Assembly: GCF_011078175.1 (NCBI RefSeq)
Contig: NZ_JAALCJ010000001.1
Coordinates: 620,001 to 684,000 of the forward strand
Origin: Enterobacter cloacae
GTDB lineage: Bacteria > Pseudomonadota > Gammaproteobacteria > Enterobacterales > Enterobacteriaceae
Direction of reading: 5' to 3'
Length of the DNA stretch: 64,000 nucleotides
Shown: positions 55,595 to 63,322 of the stretch, one piece after another
How the letters are laid out: every line of letters starts with the position of its first letter
How positions within the stretch are numbered: position 1 is the first letter of the stretch
Program-made: the position numbers and the translations under genes
The notes under the pieces: generated by a model
The model's input: the letters and a program-made list of their open reading frames with translations, nothing else
Databases searched by the model: none
What the model was told of the DNA's origin: nothing

Positions 55595-55997
55595 ATTCGA
55601 AAAACTCCACCTTTGTAAATGCCCTCTGAATGACCAGTAACGAGTCCATGCGCACGCTTCCATTCTCGCCGCGAGAGTGCAGCGCCTGCCTGTTAAGCAC
55701 CAGCCCAACGTGTGCCGGTTGCGCACCGCGATACCCGACGAATATCCCGCCCTCGACTGGCTTATCGAACCGGCGCCAGAAAACGACGTCTCCCTGATAG
55801 CAGGTAAAGAAATCTGCCCCGGCTTCGTAGTCCGGAGTCTGGTGCAGTTCAATGCCGAGAACATGCCGGTAATACAGCACTACCAGCCCCCAGCAATCCA
55901 CCTTTTCGAACGAACAGGCCCGGTTAGCCCACGACACGCCGATCATCCTGCTGATAAAATCAGAGGTACTGAAGTCCCGTGTATTCGACTGGATCAT
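55581..55997 (-). CDS. NlpC/P60-type tail assembly protein (lambda K-like)
   Basis: A 138-residue cysteine peptidase-like protein. The catalytic Cys is in KVDCWGLVVLYYR (Cys35) and the His in QPAHVGLVLN. Such proteins cut peptidoglycan cross-links during DNA entry and are needed for tail tip assembly. ATG at 55997 used; a TTG four codons earlier is possible. It overlaps the previous gene by 38 bp and the J-like gene by 14 bp, showing tight packing. Confidence 0.85.
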   Translation of the reverse strand: MIQSNTRDFSTSDFISRMIGVSWANRACSFEKVDCWGLVVLYYRHVLGIELHQTPDYEAGADFFTCYQGDVVFWRRFDKPVEGGIFVGYRGAQPAHVGLVLNRQALHSRGENGSVRMDSLLVIQRAFTKVEFFEYGAG

Positions 55998-56430
55998 AAA
56001 GGCGACCAATGTTGTTGTTCAGAGGGTTGGTGACGGAGAGAGTGACCGATGCGGAATCAGCGTCGATATCCACCGTCTTGACGTAAAGCTGCCACGACTT
56101 AATCGGCACCGACACATCCCCGCTGTCGAAGATCTGCCGCGTGGCCGTGATGGCAGTCAGCCTGGCCGCACCCTTCCACTGTTTCATCAGCGCTTTGATA
56201 TCCGACGACAGCCGCCCTAACTTCACCGTCGCGTCGATCACCGGCGTACCGCTCTGCTGACTCTCTTCGATTTCAAAGCGCGCTGGCGTGAACGTTTGGC
56301 CACCAAGCGTCTTCGGGAAGAACTGCTTGTCGACAAGACGAACGTAACCAAAGGATGGGTGGTAGAACGTAATGGTGTCGTACAGTCCGCGCGTGGGGCG
56401 CTGCTGCTTGTACTCCCTGAAGCTCGGCAT
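55960..56430 (-). CDS. Minor tail protein, DUF1833-like (lambda L position)
   Basis: A 156-residue protein at the position of lambda L. The frame starts MPSFREYKQQRPTRGL at 56430 (GAGGG upstream) and contains FEIEESQQSGTPVIDATVKLG and SVTNPLNNNIGRLYDP, typical for DUF1833 tail proteins. Starts on the last base of the preceding gene (TAATG). Probably part of the distal tail structure that binds the hub. Confidence 0.8.
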   Translation of the reverse strand: MPSFREYKQQRPTRGLYDTITFYHPSFGYVRLVDKQFFPKTLGGQTFTPARFEIEESQQSGTPVIDATVKLGRLSSDIKALMKQWKGAARLTAITATRQIFDSGDVSVPIKSWQLYVKTVDIDADSASVTLSVTNPLNNNIGRLYDPVEYTGLQYL

Positions 56431-56927
56431 TACGGCACCCTCGGCAGTGATTCTGGGTCTCTGTTGTCCGGATAACCCGTTACAACGATATCCAGCCGCG
56501 AATCCCAAGGCGGCGGCAGCTCAACAATGATGTCGTCGAACTCGTCGTCGGCATTGTAGAGGTGGTTCGCAATAACCGTCCCCGTCCAGGTTACCACCCC
56601 ACCGTCGATACTGGTTTGGACTGGCATCTGCGTAAAGTGAAGCTCCTGCAATTGCAGGCCACTGCCGCCCAGATTGATATTCATCCGGAACCAGTTCAGG
56701 CCCCGGTTGAGATAGTTCGGGCTGCGTAGCCACTGCTGGAAAGCGCGCTCCTGCGCAAGAGTGAAGATCCACGTCAGTGACCAGGTCACTTTCAGGTCAT
56801 CAGTTTGATTCTCAAAGATAGCCGGCCCGACCGCTGGCTGATCGGTCTGGAACCCGGTATCGAGCGTCATGTTTTTGCTGGCCTTCTGCGCCAGCGGAAG
56901 CCAGTCGGGATAGTCGATAATTGGCAT
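56430..56927 (-). CDS. Minor tail protein (lambda M position)
   Basis: A 165-residue beta-rich protein between the tape measure and DUF1833-like genes. Conserved pieces include WLPLAQKASKNMTLD, VTWSLTWIFTLAQERAFQQWL and a Pro-rich end (LPPPWDSRLD). By position and length it is the distal tail protein that links tail tube to tip. Family name not certain. Begins exactly at the tape measure stop. Confidence 0.75.
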   Translation of the reverse strand: MPIIDYPDWLPLAQKASKNMTLDTGFQTDQPAVGPAIFENQTDDLKVTWSLTWIFTLAQERAFQQWLRSPNYLNRGLNWFRMNINLGGSGLQLQELHFTQMPVQTSIDGGVVTWTGTVIANHLYNADDEFDDIIVELPPPWDSRLDIVVTGYPDNRDPESLPRVP

Positions 56928-59260
56928 CAGCCCTGCCCTCTTGGCGTGCGTTTAACGTTCATGTTGCTGGTTATGGCGTTACTGATTGGCCCGCCGTTGT
57001 TCAGGTCGGCGACAATTACATCCACCGTCACTCCACCATTAGCATCCGTACCTGCCTGCGCATCGACCGAGGATGACGTGTAGTTCTGGATGTTGATTAC
57101 CACTCCTCCACCTCCGCCGGCATTCATCTCCTTATTGCTGATTACCTTGCCGTTGTCGCCCGGTATCATGTACTGCTTACCGGTGCTGGCCTGGTAAATC
57201 TCCGGCATGCCGCCTTCGCCGACCTGATACATCCCGCCAGCAGAGACAGGCCCGCCATTCTTACGCTTACCAGCAACCCCCATAGCCAGCGCACCGAGAA
57301 CAGCACCAATTCCTATGGCAGCTGCTCCACCGAGTGTACTGATAGACGCCAGCATTGCCGCAGGCGTCCAGGCCGCCGTTTGTGTCGCAGCTGCCGCGGT
57401 ACTTGCTGCCGTAGTGGTAGCAATTCCTGCGGTTTGAGCTGCTGTCGAAACTGCCACAGCTGATGTCGTAGCGGTCTGACCCATAATCGCCGACTTAACC
57501 CACTCGAGGCCCATCTGCACGAAAGAGTTAACCACACTGTTCAGGACGGTCATGCCGATGCTGCGCATTGCATCGCTGGCCGACATACTTCCGGTGACAA
57601 TGCCTGTCAGCGCATTGCTGGCCACCGAACCAAGAGAGTCGAAAGCCGCAGCCGCTGCCTGAGTGGCCGCGTTCTGTTGCGCCCACTCTTCCCACATCGC
57701 AGCGTTACGCTGATCACGATACTGCTGCTCGATAGCGGCGCGCGCTGCCTCAGCCTCCCCGATCTTCTGCGGATAAAGCTGCGCGTAAAGCTGGATGTCA
57801 GCAATGTCTTTCTGATACTGGCTATCCAGCCCGGCAGTTTTGCTGGTTTTACCCTGGATGGTACTGAACTTATTGGCTGCCTCTGTGCGCTCCCGTTCAG
57901 CCTTAGCCTGCTCACGCAATGCGTTGGCATTGTCCCAAGCTTTACCTGCCAGTTGGCCGGCCAGCAGAAGTTGCTCCTGCGTGGCTGTGTTGCCGAGAGA
58001 CTGCTGCGCATTAAGCACGGCCTGAGCTCTGGACAGTTCACCGACACTGCCAGCTGAGAGCTCGGCCTTCTGCCTCAGCTCGTCCAGTTTTTGGTTAACA
58101 GTTTCCTGCGCTTTAGCGTACTGAACCGCCTCTTTCTGTGCGACTGACGGTCCACCCTTCGACTTGCTCCCGGTGGTCGTTGCCGTGGTCTTTATCTCGA
58201 TCGGCTTGGTGTTGACGGCGGTCTGTGACGCTTTACTTACAGCTGCTAAATCGCCAACCAGCATAGCGGCTTTATTACTCAGTCCCGCCAGCGCTTTGTT
58301 TTGCGCCTCCCAGCCATCAAGCCCAAGCCATGACCAGGTGCGGGCCCGGCGGGTAAACATTTCTGCTGTGCTGTTCAGATCTGAAATTTGCGAATCCGCT
58401 GAGATTGCCTTCCCCACCAGTCTGTCCAGTGCCGCCGTCATCGAGTCGATAACCGCAACCAGGCCATTGCTGGCTCCTGTTGCCTGGTTAACTGAATCGA
58501 TCATCGACAGGAATGAGTTTGTCAGCGCGGTATTAGCCTGTGAAAGCGTGCGCGGGAGTTTCTCGAACTCTGCATTCACTGAGCCGGTTTGCTTCTGAAT
58601 GGCGTTGAGAGCATCTTCTGCCGTCAGCTTCCCGTCCAGCATCAGCTGGCGAAGTTCTCCGATACTTACGCCCATCCCGGCGGCAATCTGCCGCGCCAGT
58701 TCAGGCATTTGCTCAAGGATGGAGTTGAACTCCTCCGCCCGAACCGTACCGGATGAAATTGACTGGCCGAACTGACGAAGAGCATTCGCCATTTCTTCTG
58801 TCGAGGATCCGCCAATACGACCTATTTTCTGTAGTGTTTCTGTGAGCTGGATGATCTGACCGTTCGTCGCGCCGGTATCGCGCAACGCCGTGCTGAGAGT
58901 CTCCCACAGCTTCGCTGTATCCTGTAGCGAACCACCCGTTGCCGAACTGATGCGCATCAGACTTTGCATAGTCTGCGATGCTGTCGCTGCGCTGCCAGTG
59001 AGCCTTTCTATACGCGCGTTGAGCTGGCTCATGTTGTCAGCAGCAACGAGAAACGCCTTACCCCAGTCAACTACGAGTGAGGCGGCAATTGCCCCGGCGA
59101 CGCGGTTGATGTTCGTCTGCAACTCATCCATCTTTTTGGCTGCATTGGTCGCCGAGTTGCCGATGGAGTCGAGCGACTTATTGGCCTTTCCCTGGGCCTT
59201 GAGCAAGCCAGATACATCGGCCTCGATGTCGTAATAAATCTCGCCTGCTTTCTCAGACAT
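56927..59260 (-). CDS. Tail tape measure protein
   Basis: A 777-residue protein that sets tail length and passes into the cell envelope with the DNA. The N-terminal tape-measure domain (about residues 70-260; GQSISSGTVRAEEFNSIL, GELRQLMLDGKLTAEDAL) is clear; the middle is Ala/Gln-rich and helical; hydrophobic segments lie near residues 600-680 (LASISTLGGAAAIGIGAVLGAL). The C-terminus is Gly/Asn-rich. Assuming about 1.5 Angstrom per residue the tail would be near 115 nm. Confidence 0.92.
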   Translation of the reverse strand: MSEKAGEIYYDIEADVSGLLKAQGKANKSLDSIGNSATNAAKKMDELQTNINRVAGAIAASLVVDWGKAFLVAADNMSQLNARIERLTGSAATASQTMQSLMRISSATGGSLQDTAKLWETLSTALRDTGATNGQIIQLTETLQKIGRIGGSSTEEMANALRQFGQSISSGTVRAEEFNSILEQMPELARQIAAGMGVSIGELRQLMLDGKLTAEDALNAIQKQTGSVNAEFEKLPRTLSQANTALTNSFLSMIDSVNQATGASNGLVAVIDSMTAALDRLVGKAISADSQISDLNSTAEMFTRRARTWSWLGLDGWEAQNKALAGLSNKAAMLVGDLAAVSKASQTAVNTKPIEIKTTATTTGSKSKGGPSVAQKEAVQYAKAQETVNQKLDELRQKAELSAGSVGELSRAQAVLNAQQSLGNTATQEQLLLAGQLAGKAWDNANALREQAKAERERTEAANKFSTIQGKTSKTAGLDSQYQKDIADIQLYAQLYPQKIGEAEAARAAIEQQYRDQRNAAMWEEWAQQNAATQAAAAAFDSLGSVASNALTGIVTGSMSASDAMRSIGMTVLNSVVNSFVQMGLEWVKSAIMGQTATTSAVAVSTAAQTAGIATTTAASTAAAATQTAAWTPAAMLASISTLGGAAAIGIGAVLGALAMGVAGKRKNGGPVSAGGMYQVGEGGMPEIYQASTGKQYMIPGDNGKVISNKEMNAGGGGGVVINIQNYTSSSVDAQAGTDANGGVTVDVIVADLNNGGPISNAITSNMNVKRTPRGQG

Positions 59261-59282
59261 CAGTTTTCTCCGGGCATAAAAA

Positions 59283-59302
59283 AACCCACCGATTGGTGGG
59301 TT
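59283..59302 (-). terminator. Terminator after the phage lipoprotein gene
   Basis: AACCCACC/GGTGGGTT with loop GATT and seven A upstream (T-run on the minus strand). It ends the lipoprotein transcript 16 bp after its stop and precedes the tape measure gene. Confidence 0.85.
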
Positions 59303-59317
59303 AGTTATTCGTGTCGT

Positions 59318-59693
59318 TTATTGGCATCGTTCTGTGTAGGCCAGTGGTGGAGGCGTATCTTTCGAGCTGAGGAAGTGATCACCAAGGGTATAGTCGACAC
59401 CTTTTGAGAACATCCCCTTCGATTTCATTTTCAGCTCAACGAAGAATGGATGAAACCCTGCATAGGCACCGAAACCGTTCTTTCCGTTGATTTCCCCGCA
59501 AACAACTGCGTTAACACGGCCATCATCGGCATCTGTCATCTTCACAACTTTCACGTTGCGGAATTGCGCGCTGCCAGGATCCAGTAGATTGGCGGACACT
59601 TCAGATTGTGCCAGCGAAATAGCCTTTTCCTCGCCCGGCTTGCAGCCAGCAAGAACCAGTGGAATCACCAAAGCCAACAGTATTTTTTTTCAC
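59318..59693 (-). CDS. Phage lipoprotein (moron) with frameshifted signal peptide
   Basis: A ~119-124-residue lipoprotein inserted between tail genes, with its own terminator. The uninterrupted frame starts only at a TTG (59677; MALVIPLVLAGC) without ribosome site. A GTG at 59693 with AGGGG upstream would give MKKILLALVIPLVLAGC, a perfect lipoprotein signal, if the A8 tract at 59683-59690 had seven A. So the gene is off by one base, by error, slippage or mutation. The body has DPGSAQFRNVKV and a late Cys (YTERCQ). Such DPxSA-QF-type lipoproteins occur often in prophages; function unknown. Confidence 0.65.
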
Positions 59694-59765
59694 TCTTATC
59701 CCCTGAGTTTTATTGTCGAGCCATATTACGCCCGGTCAGGCGATTACGGTACATCCATTATTAAC

Positions 59766-60509
59766 TCAGGCCGCTTTCTTTGCTGATTTTTCGCGCTCAA
59801 TCATTTCCTGCCAGCGGCGATCGTCATCGTCCATAACAGCGTCGTACTCTTCCCTGGTGAAGCCTTTCTGGTCAGGGTATTTGGCGTTAAGCATCATGGC
59901 GAATTCGGTCATTGTAAGGTTTTCAGCCTCTTCCCTGCTGATCCCGAAATGGTTTCGCGCCGCCATGATGTATTCAGTCGCATGAAACTCCGGCGTCGTT
60001 TCCTTGCTTTCGTGCTTCTGCAACTTACGAACCTTGGCTCGTCCGATAACGCCATGCATGATCAGCGACTGAGCTATCAGAATCAGGTTCTCAGGCGGGA
60101 GGGCGCCACGGCGCCATACAAACGTACGCCTTCCAGTACGTGAAGGCTCATGCCAGCCTGTCAGCTCAGAAACTTCCTCTTCACAGCAGGACTGAATGAC
60201 GTTAATAGCCGAGAGTAATGCATCACGCACAAACGCGGCAGAGCCTGCTGCATCAAGTGCCCAGCGTGGCAGCGAAACGTCACCGAAATAGTGGGCGTAA
60301 AATCTGCGCTGATGCTCTGGTATCGCGCCGTGAATTTCGCGCGCCGCTTCAAGCATCTTTGCTACATCGTCATTGAACAGCGCATAGAAAGTGCGGACGA
60401 TATGTTCTGGTTCGCCGATCCGAGTCATGTTACGGAACGATGGGCGGAAGAAGTATTCACGGCCGCCAGCACCAATCAGGCACTCGCCAATCTCTTTCAA
60501 AGGGGTCAT
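59766..60509 (-). CDS. Tail assembly chaperone-position protein (DUF6246-like)
   Basis: A 247-residue protein between tail tube and tape measure, the position of lambda G/GT chaperones. Start 60509 (MTPLKEIGECLIGAGGREYFF). It contains RPSFRNMTRIGEPEHIV and, near the C-terminus, an acidic helix with DDDDRRWQEMIEREKSAKK. I see no slippery site with a second overlapping frame, so the G/GT frameshift mechanism is not evident. Probably binds the tape measure during assembly. Confidence 0.75.
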   Translation of the reverse strand: MTPLKEIGECLIGAGGREYFFRPSFRNMTRIGEPEHIVRTFYALFNDDVAKMLEAAREIHGAIPEHQRRFYAHYFGDVSLPRWALDAAGSAAFVRDALLSAINVIQSCCEEEVSELTGWHEPSRTGRRTFVWRRGALPPENLILIAQSLIMHGVIGRAKVRKLQKHESKETTPEFHATEYIMAARNHFGISREEAENLTMTEFAMMLNAKYPDQKGFTREEYDAVMDDDDRRWQEMIEREKSAKKAA

Positions 60510-60559
60510 ATTGCTCTCCGTAACCAGTATCAAGGGCAGCACGCCGCCCTTTGTAGTGA

Positions 60560-61315
60560 TTACGGTGCGGCTGTCACGGTAACAGCGCAGGTATCGGTAA
60601 AGTCACCATCTGCGGTTGTGGCCGTAATGGTCGCGGTTCCGGCGGCGACGGCCGTTACCAGACCGGTTGAACTGACGGTTGCGATAGATGCCGCAGAAGT
60701 CGTCCAGGTGATCGCCTTGTTAGTCGCATTGGTTGGCTGAACTGCACCGCTCAGCTGCTGGGTTGCTCCAACGACCAGAGATGCAGTTGCAGGGGTAACT
60801 TCAACGCCAGTGGCCGCGATGGAATCAGCAACTTCAAACACGACAGTGTCGGCGTCGTAGACCTTCCACTCGCCGGAGAAGGTGGAGATATCGTTGGTAC
60901 CGAAGTCACCAGACCATGAGGTGGTGTTCATGTAGCCCTGGATATAAGTGCCAGCGTTCTCACCAGCGAAGTCGAAACGCACCCACAGGTTAGGCTGACG
61001 GCCTGCCTGTACTTCGTCAAAGATGTACTTCGACAGACGCCACGCGCCGATCTCGTTATCTTTATCAGACTTGCGAAACTCCCCTTCGCCGGAGATCGTC
61101 AGATCCATGTTGTTGACCAGGTTCTCCACCAGCCCTTTAGCATCATCTGCCTCGGAGTTGATGGTGTTCATCGAATAGTCGATGCCCTTGGTCGTCATAG
61201 CGCCGAGACGCTTCCACTCGGAAAGCGCTGGCACTGCGTCGGGGCAGCCAAAGGCCATGCGTAGCACAGCTACTTTCCCGATCAGCTTGCCAAAATCATT
61301 AGCACAGCCTTGCAT
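60560..61315 (-). CDS. Major tail tube protein with C-terminal Big-2 Ig-like domain
   Basis: A 251-residue tail tube subunit. The first ~165 residues (MQGCANDFGKLIGKVAVLR ... WSGDFGTNDISTFSGEWKV) form the tube domain; residues ~170-251 (VEVTPATASLVVGATQQLSG, WTTSAASIATVSSTGLVTAV) are a bacterial Ig-like group 2 domain, as at the C-terminus of lambda gpV. The Ig domain decorates the tail surface and may hold weakly to cell-surface sugars. Preceded by a terminator in the same direction, so probably has high expression from its own signal. Confidence 0.9.
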   Translation of the reverse strand: MQGCANDFGKLIGKVAVLRMAFGCPDAVPALSEWKRLGAMTTKGIDYSMNTINSEADDAKGLVENLVNNMDLTISGEGEFRKSDKDNEIGAWRLSKYIFDEVQAGRQPNLWVRFDFAGENAGTYIQGYMNTTSWSGDFGTNDISTFSGEWKVYDADTVVFEVADSIAATGVEVTPATASLVVGATQQLSGAVQPTNATNKAITWTTSAASIATVSSTGLVTAVAAGTATITATTADGDFTDTCAVTVTAAP

Positions 61316-61336
61316 GTGTACCTCTCAAATAAAAAA

Positions 61337-61354
61337 GGCCGCCGGATGGCAGCC
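61337..61354 (-). terminator. Terminator upstream of the tail tube gene
   Basis: GGCTGCC/GGCGGCC (one G-U pair) around a 4-nt loop with six T on the minus strand, between the tail terminator gene and the tail tube gene. It may tune expression of head-tail joining genes against tail tube. Confidence 0.7.
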
Positions 61355-61373
61355 TGATGGGTTGATGATTGGG

Positions 61374-61757
61374 TTATTCGCCGTAGACGCACATGAACTG
61401 GAGTCGGAAGACCAGGCGGCCCTCTTCGGTCGTGATGGGCGATGGAAAACCTCCTCGGTTCTGAATTAACCCAAGGCACTCATCGCTAACATCATTTTGG
61501 GTGGCGTATTCGATTAACTCCTTGGCTTTTTCCGCTGCTGCACGACGCTTATCCTTTGCTGAAATAACGTCTACCAGCACATAGAAATCCGAGCCAATAT
61601 CGTTAAGAATGTCCGTGCCACCGTTAGGTCGGAATACGATAAATGCATCGGTTAACTTCTTTGTATCATCCCAAGCCAACATCTGAACGATGAAGCCAGT
61701 AGTAAGCCCAGCATCAACAAAGAAATTGCGCACGCGCTCATACATTTCTGGCGTCAT
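61374..61757 (-). CDS. Tail terminator protein-like (lambda U position)
   Basis: A 127-residue protein immediately before the tail tube gene. The pattern MTPEMYERVRNFFVDAGLTTGF, then FIVFRPNGGTDI and DFYVLVDVISAKDKRRAAAEKAKEL, is typical of phage tail terminators that cap the finished tube and join it to the head. Overlaps the HK97 gp10-like gene by 4 bp. Confidence 0.8.
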   Translation of the reverse strand: MTPEMYERVRNFFVDAGLTTGFIVQMLAWDDTKKLTDAFIVFRPNGGTDILNDIGSDFYVLVDVISAKDKRRAAAEKAKELIEYATQNDVSDECLGLIQNRGGFPSPITTEEGRLVFRLQFMCVYGE

Positions 61758-62122
61758 ACTGAAAGCTCCTTGCGCATTACGGCATCAATCTGGCTGCGGG
61801 TGTCTTCAAAGCCTTTAGTGAGGAACTCTTTCTGTGCAGTGGCGCGGCGGAAGGTTTGCGGCACATTCGGATCGTGAACGAAAACAGCGTAGTTCGCCGT
61901 GTACCCCACCCGCCCTGTCAGCCTAACGCCGTTGTTTATCAACTCACGATGCTGGCTATTTAGCAGCGTTGAGGTGTCGATAGGCGTATAAAGCGCAGCC
62001 TGGGAGCTGCCGATTATCATCGCTGACTGTAACGCCCGGACAACTTTGCGCCCTTTCACGTCGTTGATAATGCGGTTGAGCCCGGCTTTCGACTGCTTAA
62101 CGCCGCGCACTTTGATGCCCAT
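61754..62122 (-). CDS. HK97 gp10-like tail completion protein (lambda Z position)
   Basis: A 122-residue basic protein of the HK97 gp10 family: GLNRIINDVKGRKVVRALQSAM, YTPIDTSTLLNSQHRE and YAVFVHDPNVPQTF with the usual C-terminal helix. Acts in head-tail connection. 2 bp after the preceding gene, overlapping the next by 4 bp. Confidence 0.85.
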   Translation of the reverse strand: MGIKVRGVKQSKAGLNRIINDVKGRKVVRALQSAMIIGSSQAALYTPIDTSTLLNSQHRELINNGVRLTGRVGYTANYAVFVHDPNVPQTFRRATAQKEFLTKGFEDTRSQIDAVMRKELSV

Positions 62123-62124
62123 GG

Positions 62125-62481
62125 CTACACTCCCGTAATTATCGCCCAGTCATCTTCCAGGCCGTCGAGAGTATCGTTCCAGCGCGTCACGTGACGGACC
62201 TCATCAGCGCCTGCCACGACCGGATCAGGTTCAGCACTAACACCAATCAGGATGTAATCGCCCTCATCAGCTAACGCATACGCAGTAAAGAAGGTGTTCT
62301 TAACGACAACCTCTTTTCCTATTGAGCCGAGCTTTGCAGACAGGCCGCCGATGTAGTCGCACATGATGGTTTCAGGCGGTTCGTATGGGTCGACAGGATC
62401 GCCCCACTCATCATTGCCACCTGCACCCTTGCGCCATATCGTGCATGGCTTGTTGTAGGACCATGAAGCTGTAGACGACAT
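62125..62481 (-). CDS. Head-tail joining protein (hypothetical)
   Basis: A 118-residue protein starting at 62481 (MSSTASWSYNKPCTIWRKG) behind a strong GGAGG site. The rest (NDEWGDPVDPYEPPETIMCDY, ITGV end) is beta-rich and matches the general type of a head closure protein. No firm family name. Begins on the last base of the small 57-codon gene. Confidence 0.7.
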   Translation of the reverse strand: MSSTASWSYNKPCTIWRKGAGGNDEWGDPVDPYEPPETIMCDYIGGLSAKLGSIGKEVVVKNTFFTAYALADEGDYILIGVSAEPDPVVAGADEVRHVTRWNDTLDGLEDDWAIITGV

Positions 62482-62654
62482 CAGCCCTCCTTCCAGCGCA
62501 GCACTTTCGCGCCGGTCGCCCGGATGCGCGGGCAGTTGATATGCCACTCACCGTCCGATTTGACGTAGCCGGTAGTTTCCCGTCCGGTGTCAGTCATCAC
62601 CCAGACGCGGGTGAGAGGCTTCGGCTTGCCTTCCGTCACTGATTTGTACGTCAT
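62481..62654 (-). CDS. Small phage protein, 57 aa
   Basis: A 57-codon gene, too short for many ORF callers, read from ATG 62654 to TGA 62481: MTYKSVTEGKPKPLTRVWV then MTDTGRETTGYVKSDGEWHI ending KVLRWKEG. It fills the gap between two structural genes exactly, with TGATG overlaps at both ends, which is strong evidence that it is real. Conserved Trp and the Cys in HINCPRIRA suggest a small compact fold. Function unknown; similar small genes stand at this position in related prophages. Confidence 0.75.
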   Translation of the reverse strand: MTYKSVTEGKPKPLTRVWVMTDTGRETTGYVKSDGEWHINCPRIRATGAKVLRWKEG

Positions 62655-63034
62655 CAGCAGCCCCCAACCACAAGGAACAGGCCCACGCTGTTACCGGCGC
62701 TGATAGGCAGTTCACCAGTGCAACCGCTGGTATCAAGCCGGGCCAGCGAGTCGCGCAGCCAGGTAATGCTGTCGTCGCCATATTCAAACGAGCGGGACGC
62801 GCCAGACGGTGCCCCCTGCGATTTGATACGGCGAGCGCCGGACGACGTAGCCATAAGCGCTGCGGCATACATCAGGATCAGCTTCGCGGTGCACTCGTCA
62901 TACCCGGCTCCATCGAGGCACGGGACAATCTTGTTCACCACGCAGAGGATCGGCGTAAGCAAGGCATCAGGTATGGCGTACCCCAACTCAGCGAGGAAGC
63001 CTTTAATTTCTTCTGGCGTAAGCGGGGTTTCCAT
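62654..63034 (-). CDS. Phage head-tail connector-like protein (DUF7370-like)
   Basis: A 126-residue protein starting METPLTPEEIKGFLAELGYAI; the helical N-terminal part (ALLTPILCVVNKIVPCL, AKLILMYAAALMA) resembles gp6-type connector adaptors, and a Ser/Gly-rich end follows. Lies 2 bp after a small Ala/Gln-rich protein gene. Assignment is mostly by order. Confidence 0.7.
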   Translation of the reverse strand: METPLTPEEIKGFLAELGYAIPDALLTPILCVVNKIVPCLDGAGYDECTAKLILMYAAALMATSSGARRIKSQGAPSGASRSFEYGDDSITWLRDSLARLDTSGCTGELPISAGNSVGLFLVVGGC

Positions 63035-63036
63035 GG

Positions 63037-63288
63037 TTATTTCGCCTTTTTCGATTTAGCGGTGGTTCCTGCCTGCTCTGCCTGCTCTGCCTGCTCTGAA
63101 GGTTTATCGTCGGCACCTGGCGTGGCAACTTCAAGCTCCTGCTCTTCAACTTCGCTCACCACCGATACACGACCAGCGAAAGCCGGTGGAACTTCAATCG
63201 CAACAAACTCATGACCTACTGGCAGTTGCTGGAATACGCCGTTAATTGTTCCCCAGCAGCCAGTCTTCTCAACCTTTAACTTTTTCAT
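63037..63288 (-). CDS. Small phage protein with EQA tandem repeat tail
   Basis: An 83-residue protein. Residues 1-45 look folded (WGTINGVFQQLPVGHEFVAI), and the C-terminal half is disordered, acidic then basic, with SEQAEQAEQAGT from three copies of a 9-bp DNA repeat and end KSKKAK. Lies directly after the capsid gene, a place often used for head decoration or fibritin-like accessory proteins. Function unknown. Confidence 0.7.
   Translation of the reverse strand: MKKLKVEKTGCWGTINGVFQQLPVGHEFVAIEVPPAFAGRVSVVSEVEEQELEVATPGADDKPSEQAEQAEQAGTTAKSKKAK
63072..63098. repeat. 9-bp tandem repeat, three copies
   Basis: CCTGCTCTG is repeated three times without change (63072-63080, 63081-63089, 63090-63098) within the small phage gene, encoding repeated Glu-Gln-Ala on the minus strand. 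In-frame copy changes would not break the gene. Confidence 0.9.
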
Positions 63289-63304
63289 GCTCTCTCCCGT
63301 AGAG

Positions 63305-63322
63305 AAGGGGCCGAAGCCCCTT
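63305..63322 (-). terminator. Hairpin over the capsid stop codon
   Basis: AAGGGGC/GCCCCTT with loop CGAA overlaps the capsid stop. The T-tail is poor, so it is likely a partial terminator giving capsid protein in excess over downstream genes. Confidence 0.55.

Noticed and set aside
59318..60509. Lambda G/GT-type programmed frameshift in the tail chaperone
   Set aside because: No slippery sequence followed by a long second frame was seen; the next DNA is an independent lipoprotein gene with its own terminator.
63072..63098. CRISPR-like repeat
   Set aside because: Contiguous 9-bp copies without spacers inside a gene; no CRISPR array was found anywhere in the window.
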